64,000 nucleotides of DNA, taken from NCBI GenBank assembly GCA_021399445.1, contig JAJTUQ010000003.1, positions 7,626,001 to 7,690,000 on the forward strand. The letters run 5' to 3'. Of this stretch, positions 1 through 11,612 are shown piece by piece. The position numbers and the translations under genes are program-made. How positions within the stretch are numbered: the stretch's first letter is position 1; the number at the start of each line of letters is the position of its first letter. The notes beneath the pieces are model-generated. The model ran no database searches. It was not told the origin of the DNA and saw nothing but the letters and a program-made list of their open reading frames with translations. The stretch is from Xylogone sp. PMI_703 (Eukaryota > Ascomycota > Leotiomycetes).

Positions 1-582
1 GCGGGACCAATGTTTCTTAAGTAGGCATCCGTGATAGTGTATTCAATAGCATATTATATGACTTACAACTGGTATTTCTATGTTTGGTTTTGGCACAGCA
101 ATCCTACTAGAGTCAACTCTCATTTATACAGGGGTACCAGTATATATCGCCGCATACCTGCCGTATTTGAAGGTCTCACTATCCAGAAATGCAATGACAG
201 GAAAACTGTTCTGGATTCCTTGCCATGGTGCATCTTGAGGAGGCGCAGCGAACCCGACTGGTGGTCCCAACGTATCGGCTGTCAGTCCCGTTGTAGCAGG
301 TGTAGGATACGGCGTCGGAGAATTTATCCCAAACCCTTGACCACCACCATTCAGCCTCGCCTCTAGCTCTGCTAGCTTCATTCTCAGAGCGTTGAAGTCC
401 TCATGAGATGGAGGGGGTGTAACTTCAGAGTAGTCGCAATGCCGGTTCATTCGCTCGCAGAGGGAGCATGCTGGGAGGGCCTTGTTGCACTTTCGTTTCT
501 GCTTGCGGCACGTCATGCAAGCCTGCTGAGCTCTGGAGACATTGGAAAGGTCAGAAACCCCTGGGCTGCCGTAGATTGACAT
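1..582 (-). CDS. Zn(II)2Cys6 transcription factor, 5' part only
   Basis: This is the N-terminal part of a fungal binuclear zinc cluster regulator, a nuclear DNA-binding protein. The Cys6 signature is complete: C-x2-C-x6-C, a short loop, then C-x2-C-x6-C (residues ACMTCRKQKRKC and CSLCERMNRHC), followed by a Ser/Pro linker. The first in-frame ATG is at 582. Exon 1 runs 582..158, a first intron is 157..104, exon 2 is 103..67 and a GTAAGT donor follows at 66. Splicing gives SETFKYGR joined to IAVPKPNIEIPV, which reads like the conserved segment after the linker in this class of regulators. The rest, including the fungal-specific middle domain, lies beyond the left edge. A further 5' exon starting near 673 is possible but would need an unusually short 38-bp intron. 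The target genes cannot be inferred. Confidence 0.85.
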
Positions 583-1044
583 CTTGAGTCCGTTGGAAAC
601 ACCTAGTGGGGCATTGAGGTTGCGGTTGATCAAGCTCTACGCTTGCTATGATCGGACTGGACAGAATCCATGGGACAATTAGCCAAGCCAATCCCAATCA
701 GGAATTATGAATTATGACCTGCGAATCGGAATATGGAATGTGACTTACTTGCCAGGTCCTTTCACATCAACAGCCACAGTGATTTTGCGAGGTAAGCTCA
801 AACGTGCAGGTGAGGTGGACGTTGCGGCCGTCGTGCGCCTCGGCCGCTAGCTCAATCCACTCGACGGAAGATGCGTGCGCAGTGGGGCTATTATATAATA
901 AAGTTCCGATCGCCTAGATTGCCGAGCGCGACTAGTCAACATACAAATCTCCGTATCTTCGATGACAAGCTCATCTTTATCATTTCAACTAAAATAGCAG
1001 GTATTAGCACAGCATGATCCGGATCTATTAGCTATCATCTAGCT
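583..1044. other. Intergenic: upstream region of the zinc-cluster gene
   Basis: This 460-bp stretch lies between the start of the zinc-cluster regulator and the 3' end of the orphan gene at 1045, both on the minus strand. It has a local GC-rich patch (about 815-860) next to AT-rich sequence. No coding frame or RNA gene is visible. Confidence 0.5.
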
Positions 1045-2931
1045 CTATATTATATTTTGCGTCTGAATAGCCTTATTGATTAGCAATCTCCTGATATCGT
1101 TCAGGCTTGGACGTTTTGCGACGAAATCGTTTCCTTCAATCTTCAAGTGATGAACTATACTATCAGAATCAATCTCAGATTCAGGCCCATCAAATCGGTC
1201 CTGGTCCCCCGGTCTAGATTGTACTCCCCCTTTTCTTTCTAGGCAACCATGGCTTTTATCGTATTCCTGCATTTCGGAGGACTTGCCATTAGATTTTTCA
1301 GACTTATAGCTCTCAGCAGTATCTTCAGGATCATCATGTACTAAACGTCCTATGCCTGAATACCCAAATCCCGCCCACCATTTCTCTATTTCATCCAGTT
1401 CTGCTTCGTCGATTTCCCATAGGCCCTCTTCCTTTCCTTCTGTGTATGTTGTCAGTATTCCCGATACAGCCATTTCAAGTTCCTTTTTATGCTCACTTAG
1501 CCCCCCTGAATACGCCACATCATGCACGGCAGCTATGTCAGGAGATGCAAAGGAGTCCCCAACTTTCCACTGTCTGATAGGATATGGCTTGGGGCGCCTT
1601 GAAGATCGCTTTGGGATTGGAGGTTTCTCCACATTCACTTGTGTGACCGGTGATATGGCAGGATGCTTTGTGTTGGGGATGTGTGGAAGAGTGAGCACGT
1701 TATATCGTTCCCGTAATACTGGCGGAGGATAAGGGAAGCTCATATTTTTGATTTCCATCCCTGGACTTCGAGTTGGTGAGTCTAGGAGACTATCTCTCTT
1801 TGTATTGGATTCTTCATGGCTTTTGCTCCGAGCTTCAGCACCACTAGTTGTGATTGCAATAGTGGGAAGTTCCAGATATTTAGAGAAGTAAGAACGGGTC
1901 ATAGGGCTTGAGGTTGGTGTATCGGTCCATGTGTAGAGTACATCATCTCTCTGCAGACGGTTAGTCTTGCTCGAGAGCGAGAAGTCTTCTGAAACAGTTA
2001 CATCCTGCTCGACAGGCTGGATTTTACCAAGTAGATCGGTCCGATCTACTTCTATTTCAAACATGCTTCCCCTAAGAACTTCATCCATATTCGTCACAAT
2101 ATCCGTGAAGGTCCACCGAGGAGAAACAATAGGATAAGTCGAGGTAGATGGCCTCGGTTTTATGATGCTAGTCTTCCTTCTTCTTAATTTCTGGCTCTTA
2201 GGGCTAATACTTTCTTGAGTTTCATCCTTACACGAGGTAGGCGATATTGCATTCTCTCTAAAATCTCCATGGTAAATAGGGACTTGAACTTCACCGACCG
2301 AGCCCTTTAGTCTTGTCGCAGAAGTTTCGACTGCAGAGCTCGTCCTACGTCTGTGGGCCTTTAGTCCAATTGAAGCAGTTCCTTCGCAGGCATCTTTAAT
2401 AATTCGCGTTGGTTGCTTGGACTGCGACTCGTTGTCACTTGAATGAGATCCCTGCATCTCAAAAACACCTGGATGTGCATCCTGATCGACCATGGGACTT
2501 GGTGTTCTATATGCCCGATTGGAATGCATCCAAGCTTCGAGATCCCAATGGCTACTAATAGGTCGCAGTGGTGGAAGGTAAGGAATATCGGATTTCTGTG
2601 TATTCGGATCAATCTCAAAATTAAGAGAGCGGCGTTCTGCGTCTTCGTCACTGAAGTAACTCTGCACTGCTTTGCGCGAAAAATTTCGTGGAGATTTGGG
2701 TGACCGTTCTGGTTGGCTCCTTACTGTTGCGTTATTCTCTATCGTCCTCGAGTCCTCTGTTCTTGCAGCGGGTACCTGTGATACACATGACTGTCGTCGT
2801 ATGGTTGTAAGAGAAGCGGCATCTCCTCTGCAGCTAGATTCGTCTTCCTTGTATCCAGGTTTCTCAAACTTATGATTGCTTGGATGAGAGAAATATCGCT
2901 TGACACGTCTAGCAACCTTCTGTAGTGCCAT
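1045..2931 (-). CDS. Orphan 628-aa hypothetical protein
   Basis: A single uninterrupted 628-codon frame starts at an ATG (2931). I do not recognise the family. The N-terminus is basic (MALQKVARRVKRYFSHPS), followed by long Ser/Thr/Pro- and charge-rich sequence that looks disordered. Two short stretches look more ordered. One is around PYLPPLRPISSHWDLEAW (about residues 117-134). The other is a C-terminal acidic-aromatic block, about residues 485-540, containing LWEIDEAELDEIEKWWAGFG. There is no signal peptide and no obvious membrane segment. Its length and the absence of strong competing frames support a real gene, perhaps lineage-restricted. It could be a regulatory or scaffold protein, but nothing in the sequence proves this. 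Confidence 0.75.
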   Translation of the reverse strand: MALQKVARRVKRYFSHPSNHKFEKPGYKEDESSCRGDAASLTTIRRQSCVSQVPAARTEDSRTIENNATVRSQPERSPKSPRNFSRKAVQSYFSDEDAERRSLNFEIDPNTQKSDIPYLPPLRPISSHWDLEAWMHSNRAYRTPSPMVDQDAHPGVFEMQGSHSSDNESQSKQPTRIIKDACEGTASIGLKAHRRRTSSAVETSATRLKGSVGEVQVPIYHGDFRENAISPTSCKDETQESISPKSQKLRRRKTSIIKPRPSTSTYPIVSPRWTFTDIVTNMDEVLRGSMFEIEVDRTDLLGKIQPVEQDVTVSEDFSLSSKTNRLQRDDVLYTWTDTPTSSPMTRSYFSKYLELPTIAITTSGAEARSKSHEESNTKRDSLLDSPTRSPGMEIKNMSFPYPPPVLRERYNVLTLPHIPNTKHPAISPVTQVNVEKPPIPKRSSRRPKPYPIRQWKVGDSFASPDIAAVHDVAYSGGLSEHKKELEMAVSGILTTYTEGKEEGLWEIDEAELDEIEKWWAGFGYSGIGRLVHDDPEDTAESYKSEKSNGKSSEMQEYDKSHGCLERKGGVQSRPGDQDRFDGPESEIDSDSIVHHLKIEGNDFVAKRPSLNDIRRLLINKAIQTQNII

Positions 2932-5900
2932 AGCCGTGGTCGATCATCTATATGGCGGAAAGCTGGTGTTGAACTGTGATAATGTGGCTGGTTTAGAATT
3001 TCAGGTGAACAGAAAACCTCAAATCCAACTTCATGCTCGGCACTGACGAGAAAATGGGAGGCTGACTCGATACGTCAAAACTAAGAAAACGCGACTATAG
3101 TTCTATAGCCATATACCATACGAAAATAGGAATACGAGGTAAAAAATATACACCCCATGAAGTTTCACAAACCTTCAGCAGTTGGGTCCCAAGGTAAATC
3201 AGGCCCTGGTTGGTGTCCGAAATAGCTCAGGGAATCTGGCAAGGCATTACGTGCGGTGTAGCATCATGCTTGACAGACCCTCGACAGTGACCTGTACCTA
3301 GCTAATAGATTGGTTTGATCTCACGTTGTACAAGGAGGAAAGAATAGATGCTGACATAAACTAATTATATTATGATGGATCTGGTCTTACTGTCTCACAA
3401 GGCAAGCCTATTGATAGTATTTCAGTTTCTCCAAGTAAGCCTTAGTCCCAGCTTTCTAGAAACCATCTCAACTAGATAGGGAGGCGGTAAGAAGGGATCA
3501 AACAAATGAGTTATCACTTATGATCTTCGATAATCCCGATCAAATCTACTGGCTAGACCATCGTATAGTGCATTACACAAGAGAATCGGGCCGCTGCAGA
3601 AATAGCCGTGACCGCTGTCTCCGTCGTTTGCACTTCCTGCCTGTTCATAGGATGTTCACTTAGGAATGACGGTATAGTCATGGCGATAGAAGCCAGACCT
3701 TCGGGGGGAATATGCATCCACGTGCAGTCGTTGTGTTCCTCGGTCACGGCGGCTTCTACTTTCGTATTTTGCTGTTTGAGATTACGGATCATAGCCCCTA
3801 ATCGAGGAGATTTGTATTAACGGATAAGGGGATTAATATGTTTGTCCTAAAGATGAGTGTCCTTGAAAGCAGGGATACGAGCCGTGTAGATTCCGTCATT
3901 TAAATGTGTAGTCATGGAAGATGTAAGGTTGCTCTAGAATACCGAAAATGGACAGCCTCGCCTACTATCTTCCGCGCTGGGCAATATTTCACGCCGAGAA
4001 TTTTATTGTGTTTCCATAACTAGGAGCCAGCATCTAGAGGTGGAAGCCACTGGGAAAAGTAATCGCTCAAGCGGAAGCATGGCAGACATGAAATTACCAG
4101 GCAAACAATTCCAGTTAGTGTACTTAACTAGAATCGTATTTTATTATAGAGGCAAAAATATTGTAGCATCATATAAATATACAATTTTCTTCGAAAGGAG
4201 ATACATATCTTCTATTCATTATTGATATCTTTGAATAATCATAACCTCCAAAATATGACTTCCAAAATATGTGTAGGATCGGCAGATGTCTCCTTATATC
4301 AACCATATCTGTCTGAGAGAAGTTTGTTGCGGGTCGGCGGGAAATGTTTGCCTTCAGCCACATCGGTGTGAGAAAAAGTTGATAAATCTCTTAACTGCCA
4401 TCGGGACGCTTAGGATATGAATCTCTACCTTGGCCAAATGAGCTCGATTATAAAAGCCAACCATTAGGTGCATCGCCCAGGGAAGATTTGTTGCACGATA
4501 ACAGCACACCAACGACACGTCAATTTGGAGCCACACTAGCGCAAATGCCCCTCCCATTTATTCAGATGCCCTGGCCGTATACAGTAAAAAAGTCGTCCGA
4601 ATGATGGAAATAGGGCCAATGAGATGACACAGAAGTAGATGAAGGCGGTTAATATTCCCTTATCAACCATAAGCTATAGTCGTATTCTTTGTCTTGTCGG
4701 TCGCTGCTATTTATTGCTAGCTTCTCAATGCCTGTGAACCCTCAGGTTGAAGTTTGGGTTCTCCTCCTAGCATCCCTGGAGATCTGATTCGTAGCGTAGA
4801 TATTCATGCCTTTCGTAGTGGTGCTCTTTATGAACGAAGATGCGGCGTGCGTTGGGACATGTTTGTAAGGCTTCTCACTTTCACAGCCCCGTTGAGGGGC
4901 TTCCCGCGGAACTCCCTTGAACATGTATCGTACCGAAGAATATAGTGATGGGGAGTGAATGCTTCGTGGCTTGGTTTCCGGATTTTCAGTTGATGGGCTT
5001 CCCATGGCGATTAACTTAAGCCGTCTGCTTCATCTGACAGCTTATTATACGCGGAATAGGTGAGTGAAAATAGGCTGACTCAAGTAAATGCACCCAGAAA
5101 GACACGCAGATAAATTGGGCCAATAACAACTGCCTGATGAACTGTTGCTTTTTCTGTTTCAAGGATATATGCCTCCTTGAAGCAGCAGGCGAAGGACTAA
5201 GAAGTGTGAATAGAAGGTTTGTAATATAAAAATGAAATATAACCTTGAATGGGGTTTACTTGGTATAAGTAGTCAATGATACCAATGATAGAGTATGCAG
5301 AGAAGGGACGTTAAAAGAAATTGGAGGGGTCACAGCCGGTCATTGTTATAGCACTCATTGTGCCACCACTGTTGAAAGATAGAACCCACCTGAACCTACA
5401 AGCCATATGGCCAAACTGGTGACGTGCACTTGATACACCATACTTTCTAAACATAACGGAGGGGCCCACTAGTGATGCTGGTTTACTTTGAACATGGTAG
5501 ACGAAGAACCCGAGCGCAAGTAGTGTCAGGTATCAGCAAGCCACCGCCCAGAAATAATCCCACAGTCCTGAGATTAGCATCAACTCACAGCCTTATGGTT
5601 CAAGATATGCTCAAATCACTACCATCAGCCCGAATTGACGATTTCCATTCCATAGTTGGCTGAAGTCTTAGTATGTCTGGTGATGAGCTGGAGACTTGAG
5701 AAAGAGGTGATTGATTGGCTCAATGTCACTGTGATTATCTTATAGGTATTGAGGACTGATCCTGATTGGAAATTCATCGACACAGTGCCGTTTCTCATCG
5801 CGGCTGAGATCTCTTTCCTGGGCCAGGACCGGGCCTTGTCCAGGGCCGCTTTCCACGAGATAGTAAGCCAGAGTTCATCTTTCATAGATTTGGCCTCGAA

Positions 5901-8194
5901 CTAAGACCAATGAAGACGCTGTAGAGGATGCGTGTGAGCCTTACGGAGGTCAGTGTTGCCGCAAAAGATGCTGTAGAGCAGGCTAGATTCTGGGAGTGAC
6001 TGGTCTTGGGCTGAACTGGGTGTGGTATGGGATAGGCTTTCCATCCCACTGGTTCAAGCCGCTAAGCCAAAGGCTTGGTGCTGACTGAGCCCTCTCAGCC
6101 GCAGAAAACACTGGCGGATCTAATCACTTTACCAATGCAGCTTGCTTCTCAAACCCTCAGAATGTGTACAGCGTGGAAGCTAATGCATAAAACACTGACT
6201 AGTATTTGCCACATGGGGCAGATTCTTGATAGACATCGATCGCGTAGATGCGTCTGCAGAGTAAGAACCTTGAATTTTGCCTTTTATCTCTTCAAATATC
6301 GAGAACTGCTCCATTATATTTCTAATGGTTCTAATGTAGATCTCGCTGGGAAGGACCGGTAATCTTGCATTGGACGCTGAAGATGACTTCGGTTTTGAAG
6401 AGAGACGCGTTTCTAGGCGCGTGCAACCAACATGTAGGAAACGGACAAACTGTCATTTATCGCGACGATTTCACTAGGCAAGAAAATCTAAATCTCGAGA
6501 ATAGTTCCTGATCTGTGCTCATAGAGATATAGGATGGACCAGACCTCCGTGTTTGGCCGATGTAGAAAATCTGAATATACCAACCAATATTTATTTTCCG
6601 TGTTGAGCAAGATAGACGAGTAAGTCACGAAAAGAAAGCTCTCACCAGCACCGAATCTGTGAGCTTTCCGGTACAATAATAGCTAAACACTTCATCGTAA
6701 TGAGACCAGAAAAACCCTCCGTTCTGGATGACTTTACCAGTACCACCATTCTCATAATAGTTATCTGAATGGAGTATTGAATGTAGTGTGACTTACTGGG
6801 ATGTTATTGGTAGAAGGATTGTGTTTTGCGAGATGTCCTGCGCCGCATAGAAACGAGATGCGAGGAGCAAGCGGGGACCAGGCTCATAAACATCGCGTGC
6901 ACAGCTTGTTCTTCAATTTTGATCTTTGTGAAAATGTTGTTTTCCAGCAGTCACAGTTTTTCCGCTCCTGAAATAGTGAGATAGCACGGGGCATCACCAC
7001 GCTCAATGAAATAATTAACTGGAGCTTAGTCAAACGAACAAAATATTCTAATCATTATAGTCCATAGTCAATTAACTTCCATGTTAATGCCGAAGAAACT
7101 TATACCCATCTTTCCTATTCTGCAATCTCCGTGGTACTGCATCACAATCCATCATATGTTCAGAATGCTGCAATCAATTATCCAACAGCTCGAGCCCCGC
7201 TGGAGGTGAAGTATTGCTTGAACTACGAAGCTCACAAAGCACCGCTGATGTTTAGTACAGTGCTGAATATAGTTCAAAACGCTAAAATTAGGTTCAAATT
7301 CCATCATTTATAGCAAATGAACCTCGACACGACCTATAAAACATGATCTTGCTCAGATTTATATAAGGTGATCATCTACTTATTCAGGATCTCGAAACAA
7401 CGCACAAGCGACCTTCATGGAATTCGAATGAGGAAACTTCTGTCACATTCGGTGGATATTTAGTGCAAATCCTTCAAAAATTGCTGGCATATTGAGGCAG
7501 TCACTGATGCACTTAGAATATTATCACTTCATCGATATTGTGGGCTAGAAGCTATCGCCTGATCTGGAGAATCCTGGAGAAAATCCTCGAAGATTTCAGA
7601 CAGATGGGAGTAATCTCCGTGGGTATTAGATTGATGATATAACCAGACGGATTGTTACCTTTAGGAGGCTCTCTTGCCGTCCATAGCTTCTCGCCTACCC
7701 CATCTAAATGGCCATAAGCATTTTCCAAAATAGACTTGGTGGTTTTGCAATGCCAATTATTACAAAGCATGGATTAGTTGACTGTTCCCTTCGCACCGAA
7801 CCTCGGCGTAAGGCAGATTTCTGTTTAACCCCTCTTCGCCTGTTACTACCAATGGATACAAAGTCCCGCATCTAAAAGTTTAGAACACGGGAGATTGTCC
7901 CAATATGTTCAGGTAAGGGGTGACAAGCCGCATACTGAGTCGCGCAAAGAGATTCTGCTTTGGAATGGCGTAAGTGAGAGCGTCCAACCCCGATAATTAC
8001 GCCAATTACAATGCCGCGGTGGAGGTAGTCTTTTTTTATTTGTCTCATCTTCCCGTTGCGTCATTGACATACCATGGCTCTTTAGTTTAAAATTTACTGA
8101 GGACATAGGTTTTAAAGCTGGGTTACTTGTCATCTTCTTTTTCTCTTCTACCTCCTTTCTACGTGCGTCTCTGGCGATTATTTATCCTGCAAAA
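2932..8194. other. AT-rich gene-poor region
   Basis: About 5.3 kb without a convincing intact gene. All open frames are short (at most about 95 codons), lack conserved motifs and occur on both strands. A plausible decayed coding relic sits near 5989-6240 and is listed separately. No terminal repeats, tRNA or intact transposase domain were seen. The last 60 bp before 8195 are pyrimidine-rich (tttttctcttctacctcctttc), typical of a promoter just upstream of a fungal start codon. Confidence 0.6.
5989..6240 (+). pseudogene. Possible decayed coding fragment
   Basis: One frame reads protein-like sequence broken by stops, including WFKPLSQRLGAD, stop, ALSAAENTGGSNHFTNAACF, then EANA, stop, NTD, stop, YLPHGADS. 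The interrupting codons TGA, TAA and TAG could each come from TGG, CAA and CAG by G-to-A or C-to-T transitions. That direction is expected of repeat-induced point mutation or deamination decay. I do not recognise the family, and the call rests only on composition and the pattern of stops. Confidence 0.25.
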
Positions 8195-9262
8195 ATGGTT
8201 CAAAACAAAGCAATTATTTTTAAATCTATTCCAGATGGAACTCCCATTCCAGGGAAGGATCTCGCTGTGGAAGCTCGCGAGTTTGATCTAGAGCAAGCAC
8301 CACCTCCAGGGGGTATAATAACGAAAAACTTCTATACCTCATTTGACCCTTATCAGAGAGGTCGCATGCGCGCTCCGAATGTGAAGTCATACAGTCCACC
8401 ATTCACGCTTGGGCAGCCAATATTCAACAACACAGTTGCGAAGGTTCTCAAGTCAGATAACCCTGACTTCAAACCAGGCGATTTGGTGGTAGGCTCATTG
8501 AACACAGAGGAGTACTCTGCTGTATCTAAAGATGCTACACGAGTCCTTAAAAAAATCAACAACAAATATAACGTTCCGATTGAGGCATTCCTTGGTCCAT
8601 TGGGTATGCCCGGATTGACAGCATATAGCTCGTTCTATGATATCGGGCAGCCAAAGAAAGGGGAGACCATTTTTATCTCTGCAGCATCAGGGGCCGTGGG
8701 CGCGCTCGTTGGACAGCTCGCAAAACGAGAAGGACTGCATGTTATCGGGTCAGTTGGCAACGACACAAAGTTGGACTACATTCTCAAGGAGCTGAAGTTT
8801 GATGGTGGTTTCAACTACAAGAAAGAAAGTGCTAGAGATGCTTTGAAACGCCTTGCGCCTAACGGAATCGATATTTACTACGACAATGTTGGAGGAGATC
8901 AATTGGATGCCGCACTGGAAAATATGAGGGAGTTTGGCAGAATAGTCGCCTGCGGTATGATTAGTCAGTACAATAAGAAGCCAGACGAAATATATGGAGT
9001 GAAGAACGTCATGAAAATTGTCAGCCAGAGACTTACCATAAGAGGATTCATCGTTGGCGATAAGAATATGGGACCACGGTATGCCGCAGAGCGAGATGAG
9101 AATTTTGGAAAGTGGATTAGCGAGGGCCAGTTGGCAATCAAGATAGATATCATTGATGGAATTGATAAGGGACCGGAGGGTTTTGTTGGAATGCTACAAG
9201 GCGAGAACTTTGGAAAGACGGTCTTGAAGATAGCTTCTGAGGATGTTAACTCAAGGCTCTAA
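8195..9262 (+). CDS. Zinc-independent medium-chain reductase (PTGR/LTB4DH-like NADP oxidoreductase)
   Basis: A 355-residue, intronless member of the medium-chain dehydrogenase/reductase superfamily, in the branch with prostaglandin reductase/leukotriene B4 dehydrogenase and alkenal reductases. These enzymes use NADPH to reduce alpha,beta-unsaturated carbonyls in the cytosol. Supporting segments are the N-terminal FYTSFDPYQRGRM block (about residues 47-59), FLGPLGMPGLTAY before the Rossmann fold (about 132-144), the nucleotide-binding ISAASGAVGALVGQLAK (about 162-178) and YYDNVGGDQLDAAL (about 229-242). The zinc ligands of alcohol dehydrogenases are absent. Its length is normal for the family. 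The ATG at 8195 follows a pyrimidine-rich leader and is the natural start. The physiological substrate is unknown. Confidence 0.92.
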   Translation: MVQNKAIIFKSIPDGTPIPGKDLAVEAREFDLEQAPPPGGIITKNFYTSFDPYQRGRMRAPNVKSYSPPFTLGQPIFNNTVAKVLKSDNPDFKPGDLVVGSLNTEEYSAVSKDATRVLKKINNKYNVPIEAFLGPLGMPGLTAYSSFYDIGQPKKGETIFISAASGAVGALVGQLAKREGLHVIGSVGNDTKLDYILKELKFDGGFNYKKESARDALKRLAPNGIDIYYDNVGGDQLDAALENMREFGRIVACGMISQYNKKPDEIYGVKNVMKIVSQRLTIRGFIVGDKNMGPRYAAERDENFGKWISEGQLAIKIDIIDGIDKGPEGFVGMLQGENFGKTVLKIASEDVNSRL

Positions 9263-9654
9263 TTGAGGCATATCTTTTTTTAGTTTTAATGTGACTAATG
9301 ATTCCTAAATGGTTCTCACGCCTGCCTTTTACTATATTGACGTGATATAATTTTGAGAAGTTCAGTTTAGTCTATAAATGTAAACATAACAACTCTTTGT
9401 CATCATATCGTGCTCTTCGTTTAAACAATCATGCCTCTGAGTTTACACCTCAAGATGTATCACGGTATGGTGGAACCCTTCAAAATGTGACCAGCACCTC
9501 ACCTCTAGACACTCAGATGGCACCGGAACTCTGAATTATTGTTTTGAACGGATTTCGTGGAGGAACCTATGTATACAAACAAAGCTGTGCGATATATCGC
9601 ATCATACACTTCTATAAAGCAGCTTCCCACACCTCCCACTTTTACACCCACGTT
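9263..9654. other. Convergent 3' intergenic region
   Basis: These 390 bp separate the 3' ends of the convergent reductase (+) and the processing peptidase gene (-). The sequence is AT-rich with no conserved frame, and presumably holds both 3' UTRs and poly(A) sites. Confidence 0.5.
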
Positions 9655-11306
9655 TTATGCGTTTCTGCTCATATCTGCTCGGAGACGGTCATACGTCAAC
9701 AGACCTTCTATCGAACCAACTGCGCTAACAGCAATATCCTGATCCCACAACTTTCGTTGAGCAAAGCTCATCACATCCTTTGCGGTGATAGCCGAGAGAA
9801 CGCGCTCGATCTCTTCTGGCCCCATGCGGCGGCCAGTAGTGATGATCTGGCGGCCGATATCCTCGGCAGCAGCGGTGGTGCCATCGAGAGAGAGGAGGAT
9901 AGATGCTTTCAGTTGAGCCTTAGCGCGCTCGACCTCTGCATCACCGACGTTGTATGAGAGACGAGACCATTCACGGAGAGTGAAGTGGACGAGGTCATCG
10001 ACACGGGTGGCCTTGTCTGTGACTAGGTAGATGCCCCAGAGACTAGTATATAGTTAGTAAATATCCGGGACTAAAATAATCTGAGGCCTTACCCAGTGTC
10101 ACTGTAGCTAGTTGAAAAGCTCATGAAGCTGTTGGCTAAGTCGTTCTTGTGCACGAAGGCACTAAGTTTGCTACCCATGTGAGGGGCATTGCCCAAAGCC
10201 TTATCCCAGTTTCCAACAATAGCCTGAGTGACAAGAGCAGTGAAGTAGTCATCATCCTTCCAGCTAACACCCTCAACAGCAATGGCAATGTTAGCAGTGG
10301 GGATTGTATCATCCCGAATTCTGACCTCGGAACCGACGAAGTCTGGTTTAGTCTTCGCAATAGCAGCAGTGGAGGAGGCAGTTGGAAGCTTGGAGAAGTG
10401 CTTCTGGGCAAGCTCAACTAATTGGGCATGAGGAATACCCCCCGCACCGACAAGGACCATACGATCAGCTGTGTAGTTGGTCTTGATGTAGTCAACGAGG
10501 TCCTCTCGTTGGATACTCTGGATGTTCTCTGCGGGGCCGAGGATGGTGCGTCCCAAGGGCTGTCCTTGGAAGGCAGTTGCGTGGAGATGGTCGAAAACCA
10601 CTTCTTCAAGTTGCTTGTCCACCTCCTCAGATTCTCTTAAGATAACGTCACGCTCACGCTCAATTGCTTGGGGCTCAAGCTTGGAATTCTGAAGAATATC
10701 TGAAAGAATGTCAACGCTTGCTGGAACATCGGAATTGAATGCTTTGGCGTAGTAGACGGTGTTCTCGCGCTATATATCGTTATGAGCAAAGTTGTTCCAG
10801 ACTATCCCAAGTCCTGAAGGTGGGAAAAAATCATACCGAAGTATATGCGTTGAGGTGGCCACCCATATTCTCGATCTCTAACTCCAATTGATGTTGCGTT
10901 CGGTTGGCAGTGCCCTAAAGCCACTTGTAAGCCCCAGGAATCCAACGTATTATCACAATTGAGTCCGTACCTTGAAAGCAAGATGTTCTAAGAAATGAGC
11001 AGTTCCATTTGTTCTGTCGGTTTCTGCCCGAGATCCAGCATCGATCCACACACCAACTGTCGAGGTCTGCGCCCATGGAGAATGTTCTGTTGCAACCTGT
11101 TGAGGTCTCAGCAATGCTTTAGATACTTATGTTGATTTAAGTCCCCTTACCGTCAGGCCATTGGGTAAAGTGGTGGTCTCAGTCTTGACACCATTTTTGT
11201 TGATGACCGGAGTCGCAAAACCTCTCTTCAATGGAGTCACTGAATTGAGAGATGCGCGGTTGCGCAGTCCCCGCGAGAGATTCAAAGCTAACCGCCGGGA
11301 CGCCAT
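9655..11306 (-). CDS. MAS1: Mitochondrial processing peptidase beta subunit
   Basis: The catalytic beta subunit of the matrix peptidase that removes presequences from imported mitochondrial proteins; it works with the alpha subunit (MAS2). Five exons reconstruct to 474 residues: 11306..11151, 11096..10971, 10914..10837, 10769..10093 and 10042..9655. The N-terminus is an arginine-rich presequence ([19 protein letters not shown]). The inverse zincin zinc-binding motif HxxEH is intact as HFLEH at residues 86-90. Downstream come [30 protein letters not shown] and the C-terminal M16 half (ADEDIGRQ-like block, [18 protein letters not shown]). The same family holds the core I protein of complex III, but the intact zinc site favours the peptidase. 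It is divergent from SDH4 and shares its promoter. Confidence 0.95.
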
Positions 11307-11612
11307 GGAGGTTGTGAGTTGGAAGGGGAGGGTGAATGGACGATGGGTCGTGGTTTGCAGTGGAAGCCGGAGGTTCGTTTGAAGTCGGGTTTCCCAAGAT
11401 TTGTCGAGCTATCCTGCCACCCTCCCGTTACTCCAACCAATCAGGCTCACGACAATTTTGCGGACTCATCTTTAATCACGTGATGTTCCATATGCTACCT
11501 TTCCCGGCGTTACTAGCCGAGGATACAGGTTCCGAAGGTTGTCTCAACGACCTTTCGATAATTCCACTCCTTCAATCAAGTCGAGCAAAGAACGGCTGAA
11601 GAAGAGCAAACC
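11307..11612. promoter_or_regulatory. Shared divergent promoter, MAS1 / SDH4
   Basis: Only 306 bp separate the start codons of two nuclear genes for mitochondrial proteins. The perfect palindrome TCACGTGA (11476-11483), a CBF1/bHLH-type E-box, lies near the middle and may serve both directions. No experimental start site can be read from the sequence. Confidence 0.5.

Noticed and set aside
6030..6075. A possible tRNA B-box (ggttcaagcc)
   Set aside because: No matching A box or acceptor and anticodon stems could be folded around it.
9544..9957. A 137-codon + strand frame
   Set aside because: It is antisense to the last exon of MAS1, which is strongly supported by homology.
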